Shown here piece by piece: positions 26,192-35,064 of a DNA stretch of 64,000 nucleotides. The first letter of the stretch is position 1; each line of letters starts with the position of its first letter. The translations under genes and the position numbers were made by a program. Origin of the DNA: Paenibacillus vietnamensis (lineage in GTDB: Bacteria; Bacillota; Bacilli; Paenibacillales; Paenibacillaceae); NCBI RefSeq assembly GCF_020169515.1, contig NZ_JAHMHW010000015.1, forward strand, positions 61,446 through 125,445, written 5' to 3'. Under the pieces are notes generated by a model that was not told the DNA's origin, did no database searches, and was given only the letters and a program-made list of their open reading frames with translations.

Positions 26192-28648
26192 ATGCCGGTC
26201 GAGCATACAGAAGAACGGGACAGGGATAAGCTGATCATGAGCTATCCCGCCTCCTGGTGGCGCAATATGTGGCGCGAGGCGCTCCCTTCGGGCAACGGGG
26301 TTATTGGCGCTTCGGTGTTCGGAGGCGTGCAGGAGGAGACGGTGCTGCTGAATCATGCCCGACTCTGGCATTGGGGGCGGCGGGATGAGCTGCCGGATGT
26401 CAGCGGCACGCTGGCGAGGACGCGGAGCCTGATGGACGAGCGGCGTTACGGCGAAGCGAGCTGGCTGCTTGCGGACACGCTGAAGGAGCGCGGCTACGGA
26501 ACGAAGCTGGCGTCGAGGTTTCCGCTTGCGGCGATCCGGCTGGAGATGCCCTGCCGCTCCGCCTTTCGCGGCTACAGCCGGACGCTGTCTATGGACAGCG
26601 GTGAGGTAAGCGTCGCTTGGACGGATGGCGGGCATCGGTTCCGGCGGCAGCTGTTCGTCTCTCGTGCGGACGATGCGGTCGTCTACAGGCTGGACGGCGA
26701 AGGCGAAGGGGGTGCGGCGGTTGCGGGCGAGCTTGGACTCGTGCTTCACCCGAGCGACCGGTGGGCGGATTCGCCCGAATTTCAGGAGCTGGAGCGTTCC
26801 GTGGAGACCGGGGCCTCTGCAGGTGCGGAGTCCGGCTTTGCCTGGTTTGCCGGCACGAACGATGACGGCACCGATTACGGAGCCGTTATGCTGGTCCTTC
26901 CGGAAGGCGGAAGCCTCACGGCAGATGCCGGTGCGCTTCGCTTTGAAGGGGCCGGAAGCGTCCTCGTGCTGGTCAAGCTGTTCGTCAGGGAAGAGCGTGC
27001 CTCCGGCTGGGAACGGCTGAAGACGGAGCTCTCTGATCTAGCCCTTGGCAGCACTTACGAAACGCTGCTTGAGCGCCATTTGGCGCTGCATCTTCCGCTG
27101 TACCGCTCGGCCTCTCTGGAGCTGGACGATGCGGAGGCGGAGCCGAGCAGCAACGAGCGGCTGCTGCTGGAGGCGTATGAAGGAGAAGCCTCTCCTGCGC
27201 TCGTCCGGAAGCTGTGGGCTTACGGGCGGTATCTGTTCATCAGCGGCACTTCCGCCTCCGAAGAAGCGGAGCCCTTTGGTCTTTACGGACTGTGGGGCGG
27301 GGATTACCGGCTCGTCTGGAGCCATAATATGGCGAATGAGAATGTCCAAATGATGTATTGGCATGCGCATGCCGGCGGTCTCGGCGAGCTGGTTCCGACG
27401 TTGTTCCGTTATTACGAAGGGCTTATGGGCGATTTTCGCGACAATGCGCGCAAGCTGTACGGCTGCAGGGGCATCTATATTCCTGCGGGCTCCACGCCGG
27501 GGATCGGCGTCCCGAACCAGATCGTTCCGGTTATTATGAACTGGACGGGAGCGGCCGGCTGGCTTGCCAGCCATTTTGACGGGCATTTCCGGTACACCGG
27601 TGATATGGCGTTTCTGCGGGAGCGGGCGATGCCGTTTATGCGCGAGGCGCTGCGGTTTTACGAGGATTTTCTGGTAACGGACGAGGAGGGGCGCTACCGC
27701 CTGTATCCGTCCGTGTCTCCGGAAAATACGCCGCTTAATTTCATGCCGGCGGACGGCAAGCCGCTCGCGCATCCGATGCCGACCGCGATCGACGCGACGA
27801 TGGACGTTGCGATTTTGAAGGAGCTGCTTTGCCATTATATCGAAGCCCTTCAGGCTGTAGAGGCTGAGCCGGAGGAGATCCTATACTGGGCCCGCATGCT
27901 GGGGAAGCTGCCGGAATACCGGATCAACAAGGATGGAGCCGTTTGCGAATGGCTTCATCCGGACTTCGAGGACCGTTACGCGCACCGGCATTTATCTCAT
28001 CTGTACCCGGTATTTCCCGGGCACGAGGTCACGAAGGAGCGCGAGCCGGAATGGTTCGCCGCTTTCGAGACGGCGGTGCGAAAACGCGAGATCGGGGCCC
28101 AGAGCGGCTGGTCGCTGGCCCATATGGCAGCCGTCTACGCGCGGCTCGGCGACGGCGACAGCTCCCTGGAATGCCTGGATATTTTGGCCCGCTCCTGCTT
28201 GCTGCCGAATTTCATGACGCTTCATAACGATTGGCGGGGAATGGGCGTTTCGATGCGCATGCCGGCGGCGCCGGTTCAGCTTGACGCCAATCTCGGCTGG
28301 GTGAACGCCGTTCAGGAGCAGCTGCTGCAGGTATCGCCGGGTCTCGTCAAGCTGCTGCCTGCGCTTCCCGGCCGCTGGAGCAAGGGGAGACTGACCGATT
28401 GGCGGTTCCATACGGGAAGGGTGTCCGTAGAGTGGGACGGGGAGGCCGGATCGTTCCGGGCCGAGCTGACCGCGGACAGGGACACCGATACCGTCGTCAA
28501 GCTGCCCGAATGGGTGGGAGCATGCCGCATTAGCGGTGAAAGCGTACAGCCGTCCCCGCTTGGGCCGGGCTGTTATACGGTGCGCATGACAAGCGGGGCG
28601 CAGCCTGTCGTTTTCGAGGCGGGTCCGGTGCCTGCCGTTACGGTTTAG
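26192..28648 (+). CDS. GH95-family glycoside hydrolase (alpha-L-fucosidase/galactosidase-like)
   Basis: Predicted exo-glycosidase, 818 aa. The N-terminal beta domain starts with the GH95 pattern WREALPSGNGVIGASVFGG and LLNHARLWHWG. The (alpha/alpha)6 barrel carries SVSPENTPLNF, a match to the acid-residue region of GH95, and the very typical HRHLSHLYPVFPG and GWSLAHMAAVYARL segments. The C-terminal domain is a small beta sandwich. GH95 members cleave terminal alpha-L-fucose or alpha-L-galactose from plant polysaccharides; which one here is open. No signal peptide. GGGAGG precedes the ATG. It is the last gene of the plus-strand carbohydrate locus. Confidence 0.9.
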   Translation: MPVEHTEERDRDKLIMSYPASWWRNMWREALPSGNGVIGASVFGGVQEETVLLNHARLWHWGRRDELPDVSGTLARTRSLMDERRYGEASWLLADTLKERGYGTKLASRFPLAAIRLEMPCRSAFRGYSRTLSMDSGEVSVAWTDGGHRFRRQLFVSRADDAVVYRLDGEGEGGAAVAGELGLVLHPSDRWADSPEFQELERSVETGASAGAESGFAWFAGTNDDGTDYGAVMLVLPEGGSLTADAGALRFEGAGSVLVLVKLFVREERASGWERLKTELSDLALGSTYETLLERHLALHLPLYRSASLELDDAEAEPSSNERLLLEAYEGEASPALVRKLWAYGRYLFISGTSASEEAEPFGLYGLWGGDYRLVWSHNMANENVQMMYWHAHAGGLGELVPTLFRYYEGLMGDFRDNARKLYGCRGIYIPAGSTPGIGVPNQIVPVIMNWTGAAGWLASHFDGHFRYTGDMAFLRERAMPFMREALRFYEDFLVTDEEGRYRLYPSVSPENTPLNFMPADGKPLAHPMPTAIDATMDVAILKELLCHYIEALQAVEAEPEEILYWARMLGKLPEYRINKDGAVCEWLHPDFEDRYAHRHLSHLYPVFPGHEVTKEREPEWFAAFETAVRKREIGAQSGWSLAHMAAVYARLGDGDSSLECLDILARSCLLPNFMTLHNDWRGMGVSMRMPAAPVQLDANLGWVNAVQEQLLQVSPGLVKLLPALPGRWSKGRLTDWRFHTGRVSVEWDGEAGSFRAELTADRDTDTVVKLPEWVGACRISGESVQPSPLGPGCYTVRMTSGAQPVVFEAGPVPAVTV

Positions 28649-28676
28649 CTTTTATATTGCCAAAAAAATGCAAAAA

Positions 28677-28714
28677 GAGCCCGGCCGGTTCCCTGTGTGG
28701 GACCGGCCGGGCTC
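28677..28714. terminator. Bidirectional strong terminator hairpin
   Basis: GAGCCCGGCCGGT-type arms (28677-28693 and 28699-28714) form a ~16-bp GC-rich stem with one bulge and a 4-5 nt loop. On the minus strand it is followed by CTTTTTGCATTTTTTTGG, so it is best placed to end the minus-strand MerR transcript. It would also fold in the plus transcript after the GH95 gene. Confidence 0.85.
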
Positions 28715-28750
28715 TCTTATGCTCCAAGCGGACGTATGCATACAGGGTGT

Positions 28751-29545
28751 CTATTCTCCGGCTGAGGCGCTGTCGTCCGGACTGCCGTTCACTCCAGTGT
28801 AGATCCGCACCGCATCGCGCAAAAATTCGGCCGAGCCCGGCTGCTCCTTATCGTAGTAAGCCGTGAACCGCTCGTCGTCGACGTACATTTGCGCAACGCC
28901 GGCATGGGCTTCCTTCGTGTAGCTGCCCCAGAAGAAGGTGAGCCATTGACGGTGCAGGTCCGCCGTTTTTTGAGCGAGCTCTCCCGCAGGATCCCCCGTC
29001 GCAAAAGCGGCCGCCAGCGTAGACAGCACCTCCTCGCCGAGCTTCTCGGCCTCCTTGTACTGCTCCTCGGTCATGTTCTTGATCTGCTTGTAAGAGCGGT
29101 TCACCTGCTCCTCGCCGTACTTCGCGCGAATTTCCTCGCCGTATTTCTTTTCGTTGTCGTCGATCAGCTTCCGCTTGAAGCCTTCGAATTTTTCTTTGTT
29201 CGTCATTTCGATCATCCCTTCCTTTTCTGAAATCGTTTTGTCGACGTTCGCAATCAGGATGTCCAGCTGTTCCCGCCGTTCAATCAGCTGCTTCCGGTGC
29301 TCCTTCAGAGCGGCGTAGCCGTCGAAGGTCGGCGATGTTACGATGCCTTTGATGTCCTCCAGACTGATGCCCAGCTCCCTGTAAAATAAAATTTGCTGCA
29401 GCAGATCGACCTCGGCCTGCCCGTAAATCCGGTAACCGGACGAGTTGATTCTCGCCGGCTTCAGCATGCCGATTTCGTCGTAGTACCGGAGCGTCCGGGT
29501 GCTTACACCCGCAAGCTGCCCCAGCTTTTGAATCGTATATTCCAC
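28751..29545 (-). CDS. MerR-family regulator with TipAS ligand-binding domain
   Basis: Transcriptional regulator of the TipA/Mta type, 264 aa. The N-terminal winged HTH (IQKLGQLAGVSTRTLRYYDEIGML, then KPARINSSGYRIYG) is followed by a dimerisation coiled coil (about 75-115) and a C-terminal TipAS domain (about 120-250) with KYGEEQVNRS and WLTFFWGSYTKEAHAG, the latter matching the antibiotic-binding fold. GTG at 29545 is chosen because GGGAGGTGA precedes it; the longer frame has no ribosome site. TipAS proteins respond to thiopeptide-like or hydrophobic drugs. The target gene is not obvious, since both neighbours are separately transcribed. Confidence 0.93.
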   Translation of the reverse strand: MEYTIQKLGQLAGVSTRTLRYYDEIGMLKPARINSSGYRIYGQAEVDLLQQILFYRELGISLEDIKGIVTSPTFDGYAALKEHRKQLIERREQLDILIANVDKTISEKEGMIEMTNKEKFEGFKRKLIDDNEKKYGEEIRAKYGEEQVNRSYKQIKNMTEEQYKEAEKLGEEVLSTLAAAFATGDPAGELAQKTADLHRQWLTFFWGSYTKEAHAGVAQMYVDDERFTAYYDKEQPGSAEFLRDAVRIYTGVNGSPDDSASAGE

Positions 29546-29650
29546 TTGCTCACCTCCCGGCAAAAACATCGTACACCTTGACGCAGCGTGAAGGTCAACG
29601 GTTTTTTTGATATTTCTCCGCCCAAGTTTTAACTGCCTCGCCGCCCGGCT

Positions 29651-29892
29651 GCCTTCCACCACCATCCGAGCCTCGAGCGTTCCCCCACAGCGCTAGAAAC
29701 TATCGCTCTAGCCGTCAAATCAACTAGTTACTCCCCCAACAGCGATAAAATTTATCGCAATTCCGCCGCTCCCGCCGCCTTCCACCACCAAACGAGCCTT
29801 GACCGTTCCCCACAACGCTAGAAACTTTCGCAATGGCCACCAAACCAACCAGTTACTGCCGCAAAAGCGATAAAATTTATCGCTCCTGCCGC
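29651..29892. repeat. Direct repeat of ~126 bp with internal palindromes
   Basis: Copy 1 (29651-29776) and copy 2 (29777-29892) both begin GCCTTCCACCACCA and share CCCCACA(G/A)CGCTAGAAACT, CAGTTACT-like segments and an identical 17-nt palindrome GCGATAAAATTTATCGC (29742-29758 and 29867-29883). The copies differ at many scattered positions. Origin unknown. Confidence 0.85.
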
Positions 29893-29918
29893 AGGCAGCA
29901 CCTCAAATAATAACAAAA

Positions 29919-29947
29919 AGGCTCCGCCGTCAGGTGACGGCAGAGTC
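29919..29947 (-). terminator. Terminator of LuxR-type regulator gene
   Basis: On the minus strand AGACTCTGCCGTCA-CC-TGACGGCGGAGCCT forms a ~13-bp stem with G-U pairs, followed by TTTTTGTTA, 70 bp after the stop codon. Confidence 0.7.
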
Positions 29948-30016
29948 TATTTGTCGTAGCTGAAGTAGGCTTGAGCCCGTATGGCAGGGAGTGGAGGGAT
30001 GCTGTTATCGGCGACA

Positions 30017-32107
30017 TTACTCCAACAACCGCCTTAGAAGCTGCGTCCGGTTCGAGGCATCCAGCTTCTCCATCATCGACCTCAGATGTTTCTTCACCGT
30101 TACCTCGCTCAAGTAGAGCGCTTTGGCGATTTCCGCGTTCGTGGAGCCCTTCTCCAGCAGCAAGGCCACTTCCTTCTCGCGCGGGGTCAGTCCGTTTCGG
30201 CCCATGATGCGCTCCTCGTTGCTCTCCGCCGGAGGCGGCTGCATCGGCGGCTGCCCGGCATGCCCGGCCGGCTCCGTCTGCTCCCGCGCCACGCTGCCGT
30301 CCTCGATTAGATGTGCCTGACCGGTAATGCCGAGCATATGCCGGATATAGCTGAGCCCATGCCCGCCTTGGCGGTCCAGAACGAAGGTGACGGCTTCCCT
30401 TTCTTCGTCGTAGTTGAAATGCCGGCCATGCTCCGCGACCGTAAAGCCGAGGCTTTTATGCGCTTCCGTAAAATATTCGGTCGGAGCCGGAGACTCGATC
30501 AGCAGCTCCCCCGTAAAAATCAAGTCATGCAGCAAATAAGCCATCGCGGTCTGCTGCAGCACATCGCCCAAATCGGCCGTGTCGATCGTCTCGATAAACC
30601 AGCCGGAGCGGCTGTGCGGCGCTGCGGCGAGACGCCGGCGCATCTCAGGCGGCAGGCTGCCGAAGTAAGGCTTCGAGCGCGGCGCTTGCTCAAGGTACGG
30701 CAGCGTATCCTCGTTGATCGGAATGATGACGGCGAAGCCGATTATGTTACCGGCGGGATCCTTCATGATCCGTACGACATCGTAGCCGAGCGCGAACAGC
30801 GCGTCAAAATCCAGCTTCAGCACCGTATAGCGGCTCTCCTTGGCCGTCAGCCGAAAGGTAAACCGCCGGTTCGAATACGGATCGTACATCTCGATGGTGC
30901 TGTCCTTCGCTTCGGCCAATCTTCTTGCCGCATACGCCTTCAGCTCGTCCTTCTGCTGCTCCTGCGCCGTCTCGAAATGGGGCGGGGCAAGCTCGAACCA
31001 GTTCATGAACGCCCGGATAAGAGCGTCTCCGATGTAATACATCAGCTCGACCGCCTCATGCTGCTCGGCCGTTCCGGAGCCCGATGAAGCCAGCCTGCCA
31101 TAATGGTAGCGAAGCGCGCCGGCGCGCAGCTGCTCATACTGCTGCGGCGTTCTCGACAGCAGCTCCCGGCAGGCGAGCTCCCTCATCAGGCTGTGCACGG
31201 CCCAGCCCTGATCCGCCTTGCGGATGAAGGAGAAACGGATCAGCTGGTAAAATTCCGATGCGCTCATCTCCCTGCCCAGCACGCTGGACAAGCTTTCCTG
31301 GTTGAAGCGGCGCAGCACGCAGGCGGCTTCGATGAGAGGTCGCATATGCTCGCCCGGCACCTCGCGCATCCATTGGTTGACGATAAAGGCAAGCGTATCA
31401 TAGCTGTCCGGCTCGTCATCGCGCAGCCACTGCCCGTCCTGGCCGAGCAGGAAAGCGATCAGCGACATGGTCAGCGGGTGACCGCGGGAATAACGCCATA
31501 TTTTTTGCACGGCTTCCGGGTTTCGGATATGCATGTAATCGGCAAAGCGCGTTACGGCAGTGAAATCGAGCTCGGCAAGCGGGATTCGCGTAATCAGGCG
31601 CCTCCAGGCCGGGGAGAGCAGCCAAGCTTCCGATAGCGGATATCTGCCGGCAAGCACAACAAGAACACCTCGTCCCAGCCGCTTCAGAAAAAACTCCCGC
31701 AGCCACTGGTCCATGCTCTCCATCTGCTCGTAAGCATCGATGAACAGGCATATGCGCCGCTCACCGGCAAGCCGGGCAACCGCCTGCACGCATGCAGCCG
31801 GCAGCTCCGCAGCCTCCCGTTCCGCCGGTTGCCCGGGCTCGACGGCATCCAGCACATGCTTGCAGAAAGCCTCGGGCGTTTTGACGAAGCCTTCGCTGTC
31901 CACCGTGATGCACAGGTCGTCCCGGTCCCGCGCCAAACGCTGAAATTCGTCCAGCAGACTGCTTTTGCCGACGCCTGACGTGCCGTAGACGCTGATGATC
32001 CGGAGCGATTGCCCGGCTTCGTTTCTTTCCTTCAGGAAAAGGGCGAGCTCCCGCTGCCTGCCGACAAGCGACTCGCTGTCCCAATCCCCGGCTTGCTCTT
32101 CGTACAT
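30017..32107 (-). CDS. LuxR-type transcriptional regulator with N-terminal STAND ATPase
   Basis: Large regulator, 696 aa from this start. A P-loop GTSGVGKSS (about residue 41) and Walker B-like RICLFIDAYEQ (about 117) belong to a STAND/MalT-like ATPase. An alpha-helical region follows, then an unrecognised middle domain (about 380-600), and a C-terminal LuxR HTH (about 630-695) with LTPREKEVALLLEKGSTNAEIA and YLSEVTVKKHL. The ATG at 32107 has a GGAGG at 8 bp; an upstream ATG at 32131 with AGGAAG would add eight residues. It is divergent from a VOC-protein gene, which may be its target. The inducer is unknown. Confidence 0.88.
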   Translation of the reverse strand: MYEEQAGDWDSESLVGRQRELALFLKERNEAGQSLRIISVYGTSGVGKSSLLDEFQRLARDRDDLCITVDSEGFVKTPEAFCKHVLDAVEPGQPAEREAAELPAACVQAVARLAGERRICLFIDAYEQMESMDQWLREFFLKRLGRGVLVVLAGRYPLSEAWLLSPAWRRLITRIPLAELDFTAVTRFADYMHIRNPEAVQKIWRYSRGHPLTMSLIAFLLGQDGQWLRDDEPDSYDTLAFIVNQWMREVPGEHMRPLIEAACVLRRFNQESLSSVLGREMSASEFYQLIRFSFIRKADQGWAVHSLMRELACRELLSRTPQQYEQLRAGALRYHYGRLASSGSGTAEQHEAVELMYYIGDALIRAFMNWFELAPPHFETAQEQQKDELKAYAARRLAEAKDSTIEMYDPYSNRRFTFRLTAKESRYTVLKLDFDALFALGYDVVRIMKDPAGNIIGFAVIIPINEDTLPYLEQAPRSKPYFGSLPPEMRRRLAAAPHSRSGWFIETIDTADLGDVLQQTAMAYLLHDLIFTGELLIESPAPTEYFTEAHKSLGFTVAEHGRHFNYDEEREAVTFVLDRQGGHGLSYIRHMLGITGQAHLIEDGSVAREQTEPAGHAGQPPMQPPPAESNEERIMGRNGLTPREKEVALLLEKGSTNAEIAKALYLSEVTVKKHLRSMMEKLDASNRTQLLRRLLE

Positions 32108-32282
32108 CCTGTTATCCTCCGCTTTTTCCATTTTGGCTTCCTATTATTTCTATTTTACTTTCAGGGGTATCCTTTTGAATACCCTTTCGTCATCTCTTCA
32201 GATACTTATGCGCCGCGCGTTACGGTGATAGCATGAAGATAGCTCAAAGACAGCACGAAAAAAGGAAAGAGGGGGATGCACG

Positions 32283-32642
32283 ATGAGAGGTCATTTCCAG
32301 TTGGGACAAGCGGCGCTGTACGCCCGCGACAGAAAGAGGCTGCAGGTGTTTTACCAGACGATGTTCGAAATGAAGCTGCTTGCAGCGGACGACCGCTCGG
32401 ACGTGTCGCTGCTGGCCTTCGATCCGGAAGCCGGCTCTCATGATCTCAGCGTGGTCGGCCATCCGAACCAGGTGCATATGACCTTTTATACGGATTCGCT
32501 TGCCAGTCTCCAGGAGCATTGGCGAAAGGTGAGAAAGGCCGGAATTCCGGCGGCGGAAATGACGGTCAGGGACGAGGGTGTCTCCTTCCGCTTCAGCGAT
32601 CCGGAAGGGAACCGGATTGAGGTGATGTGGCGGAGCGGCTAG
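32283..32642 (+). CDS. VOC (glyoxalase/bleomycin-resistance/dioxygenase) family protein
   Basis: Small single-domain VOC protein, 119 aa, forming a pair of beta-alpha-beta-beta-beta modules. It starts FQLGQAALYARDRKRLQVFYQ and ends FRFSDPEGNRIEVMW, the standard closing strand with its metal-ligand Glu. A His in QVHMTFY is the likely second ligand. The family ranges from glyoxalases to drug-binding and dioxygenase proteins, so the reaction cannot be told. AGAGGGGG precedes the ATG. It is transcribed divergently from the LuxR-type regulator. Confidence 0.88.
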   Translation: MRGHFQLGQAALYARDRKRLQVFYQTMFEMKLLAADDRSDVSLLAFDPEAGSHDLSVVGHPNQVHMTFYTDSLASLQEHWRKVRKAGIPAAEMTVRDEGVSFRFSDPEGNRIEVMWRSG

Positions 32643-32700
32643 CGGCATCGGTTGATTTGGTTAGTAGAGAAGACAAAAATGTAGAGGGGAATTGATGTGA

Positions 32701-32747
32701 CAAAATAAGCTGTCCCAGGTGTATGGCCGTTGGGACAGCTTATTTTG
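32701..32747. terminator. Bidirectional terminator between VOC protein and malic enzyme genes
   Basis: CAAAATAAGCTGTCCCA (32701-32717) and TGGGACAGCTTATTTTG (32731-32747) form a perfect 17-bp stem with a 13-nt loop. The A/T-rich stem base supplies U-runs in both directions. It lies between two convergent genes. Confidence 0.9.
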
Positions 32748-32770
32748 CTGCCAGGGAAGGCGCAAGCCGT

Positions 32771-34336
32771 TTACGTTTGTGTGCTTGGAACCTTGACTGC
32801 AGCGGGCTGCAGTCCCCGTTCCCGTCTCCTTGCGACGCCTGAAGCATATGCGGCTTGAATGACCGCTTCCTTCACTTTCTCGGCGACATGGGGATTGAAT
32901 ACACTTGGTATAATGTAATATTCATTCAGCTCGTCCTCGGTAACGACCGAAGCAATGGCATGGGCGGCAGCCAGCTTCATCTCCTCGGTGACGCGGGAGG
33001 CGCGGCAGTCCAGCACCCCGCGGAACAATCCCGGGAAGCAAAGGACGTTGTTGATCTGATTCGGATAATCCGAACGTCCGGTCGCCATGACGCGTACAAG
33101 CCCTTCGGCCTCTTCGGGCGAAATCTCCGGTGTCGGGTTTGCCATAGCAAAGACGATCGGATCCTTCGCCATCCTGCGAATATCGTCCGCTTTCAAGACG
33201 CCTGGCGCGGAAACGCCGATGAAAATGTCGGCTCCCGCAATGACGTCGGATAGCGCTCCGTACTCGCGATTCGGGTTCGTATTCCGGGCATACCAATTCC
33301 ATGCTTCATGCTCATATTCCCGGGAACTTACAAGCGCGCCGGCGCGATCGACGCCAATAATGTTCTTGACTCCTGCTGCTAGCAAAATTTTGGTGCAGGC
33401 GGTTCCGGCCGCACCGACGCCGTTAAGCACGATTTTGCACTCCTGAAGCCTCTTTCCGGCAAGCTTCACCGCATTCAGGATGCCGGCCAGCAGCACGACG
33501 GCTGTTCCATGCTGATCGTCATGGAAAACCGGGATGTCGAGCTCCTCGATCAGCCGCTGCTCAATTTCAAAGCAGCGCGGGGCGGAAATGTCCTCCAGAT
33601 TAATGCCGCCGAACGCCGGCGCAATCCGTTTGATCGTAGCGATAATCTCCTCCGTGTCCTGCGTGTCGAGGCAAATCGGGAAAGCGTCGACGCCTGCCAA
33701 TTGCTTGAACAGCATCGCTTTTCCTTCCATGACCGGCATAGCCGCAAGAGGGCCGATATTGCCGAGCCCGAGCACCGCGGTGCCGTCCGATACGACGGCA
33801 ACGGTATTCCGTTTTATCGTCAAGGTATGCGCACGGCCGGGATCTTCATGGATAGCCATGCTGACGTTCGCTACACCAGGCGTATAGACGCGAGAAAGAT
33901 CGTCACGCGTCTTAATGGCGAGCTTAGGCGTCACTTCGATTTTTCCGCCCAGATGCATAAGAAACGTCTGGTCGGACACCTGCAGCACACGCACGCCGGG
34001 CAGTTTATTTAATGCGCTTACAATTAACTCTTTGCGAAGCGTTTCGGAAATATTGACGGTCAAATCCCGAATCGTCGTCGTCTTGCTCGTACCGCTAACG
34101 TCGACGGCGACGATGTCGCCTCCGGACGCGCCAATCGCAGTGGCGATTCGTCCGAATGTCGTGCTGTCTTTGTCCATTTCCAAACGAAGTACGATATTGG
34201 TGCTTGCAGATGCCGGCATTGCCATGTTGGCCACACTCCCGTTCAACGGTATTATAATTGATTCCTTCATGTTATCGTTTTCATTAGGAAGTGAGAAGTT
34301 TTTGGCCATATAGTTATTTTTGTTCATTTCGTTCAT
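32771..34336 (-). CDS. ACT-domain NAD-type malic enzyme
   Basis: Oxidative decarboxylation of malate to pyruvate, 521 aa. After a polar N-terminal tail there is an ACT-like regulatory domain (about 46-120; TNIVLRLEMD...). Then the malic enzyme domains: DDLSRVYTPGVANVS (general acid Tyr), the metal and active-site segment PVFHDDQHGTAVV, and a Rossmann VLNGVGAAGTACT. The C terminus has the usual NPHVAEKVKEAV. The ATG overlaps the dctR stop codon (ATGA), implying coupled translation with the C4-dicarboxylate regulators; it would channel imported malate into pyruvate. Internal ATGs (codons 4, 10, 23) have no better ribosome sites. Confidence 0.93.
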   Translation of the reverse strand: MNEMNKNNYMAKNFSLPNENDNMKESIIIPLNGSVANMAMPASASTNIVLRLEMDKDSTTFGRIATAIGASGGDIVAVDVSGTSKTTTIRDLTVNISETLRKELIVSALNKLPGVRVLQVSDQTFLMHLGGKIEVTPKLAIKTRDDLSRVYTPGVANVSMAIHEDPGRAHTLTIKRNTVAVVSDGTAVLGLGNIGPLAAMPVMEGKAMLFKQLAGVDAFPICLDTQDTEEIIATIKRIAPAFGGINLEDISAPRCFEIEQRLIEELDIPVFHDDQHGTAVVLLAGILNAVKLAGKRLQECKIVLNGVGAAGTACTKILLAAGVKNIIGVDRAGALVSSREYEHEAWNWYARNTNPNREYGALSDVIAGADIFIGVSAPGVLKADDIRRMAKDPIVFAMANPTPEISPEEAEGLVRVMATGRSDYPNQINNVLCFPGLFRGVLDCRASRVTEEMKLAAAHAIASVVTEDELNEYYIIPSVFNPHVAEKVKEAVIQAAYASGVARRRERGLQPAAVKVPSTQT

Positions 34337-35064
34337 CGCTTTTCCACGTAACGGTTAACGGGCCGGCCGACGCCGCCGTAATTGACTTCCAGATTGACGA
34401 GCCCGGTCTTCTCAAGATAGTCCAAGTAACGCCTGGCGGTAACGCGGGCAATTCCGACCGCTGCCGCCGCCTCCTCCGCCGATAAACCTCCGCCTTGCAG
34501 CCGCAGGGCTTGCAGTACCTGATTCAGCGTAATGGCGTTTAAGCCTTTTGGCAAATCATCCTGACCGCTATGCTGGCGAGGGGCTCCCGTATGGACGGTA
34601 TTTTCAGATGCGCCCGCGGTAAGCAGCAAGCGGTCCAAATCGTCCTGCGTGACCGGAGGGACTTCCGTCCAGGCCGTATGCTGCAAGCGGTAGCGCTCCA
34701 ATGTTTGCTTCACCCGCTCCAGTTTAAACGGCTTTATAATATAATCGAATACGCCGTGCCTGAGCATGGTACGTATCGTTTCCGCATCCTTGGCCGCCGT
34801 GACGGCGACCACATCGACCGGCAGCGCCATGGTTCGCAGCCGCTGCAGCGTTTCGATACCGCCGAGCGAAGGCATGAACACATCGAGGAAGACGAGGTTC
34901 GGCGACAGCTCGCGGACAAGCTGCAGCCCGTCATTTCCGTTTCCTGCGATACCGACGACTTGAAAGCCGTTCACCTGCTCGATGAACTGTCTGTTCACCT
35001 CTTGAACCATCGGATCGTCTTCGATCAATACAACTTTGAATACCGTTTCAATGTTCGATGCCAT
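34333..35064 (-). CDS. dctR: C4-dicarboxylate response regulator DctR
   Basis: CitB/DcuR-type response regulator, 243 aa, partner of the kinase encoded just upstream. The receiver domain has the acidic pair EDD (residues 15-17), phospho-acceptor Asp61 in FLDVFMP, Thr89 and Lys111 (KPFK). The C-terminal HTH (about 180-240) reads LSAEEAAAAVGIARVTARRYLDYLEKTG, as in DctR/MalR/CitT. It overlaps dctS by 17 bp and the malic enzyme by 4 bp. In B. subtilis DctR activates dctP on C4-dicarboxylates. A dyad upstream of dctP and one between dctS and dctB are candidate binding sites. Confidence 0.92.
   Translation of the reverse strand: MASNIETVFKVVLIEDDPMVQEVNRQFIEQVNGFQVVGIAGNGNDGLQLVRELSPNLVFLDVFMPSLGGIETLQRLRTMALPVDVVAVTAAKDAETIRTMLRHGVFDYIIKPFKLERVKQTLERYRLQHTAWTEVPPVTQDDLDRLLLTAGASENTVHTGAPRQHSGQDDLPKGLNAITLNQVLQALRLQGGGLSAEEAAAAVGIARVTARRYLDYLEKTGLVNLEVNYGGVGRPVNRYVEKR

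Larger units (their letters stand above)
29546..30016. other. Spacer with long direct repeat and terminator
   Basis: No gene is seen. It contains two diverged copies of a ~126-bp unit (29651-29776 and 29777-29892) and the terminator of the LuxR-type gene. Base composition is poor in G on the plus strand, unlike the flanking coding sequence. Confidence 0.6.
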
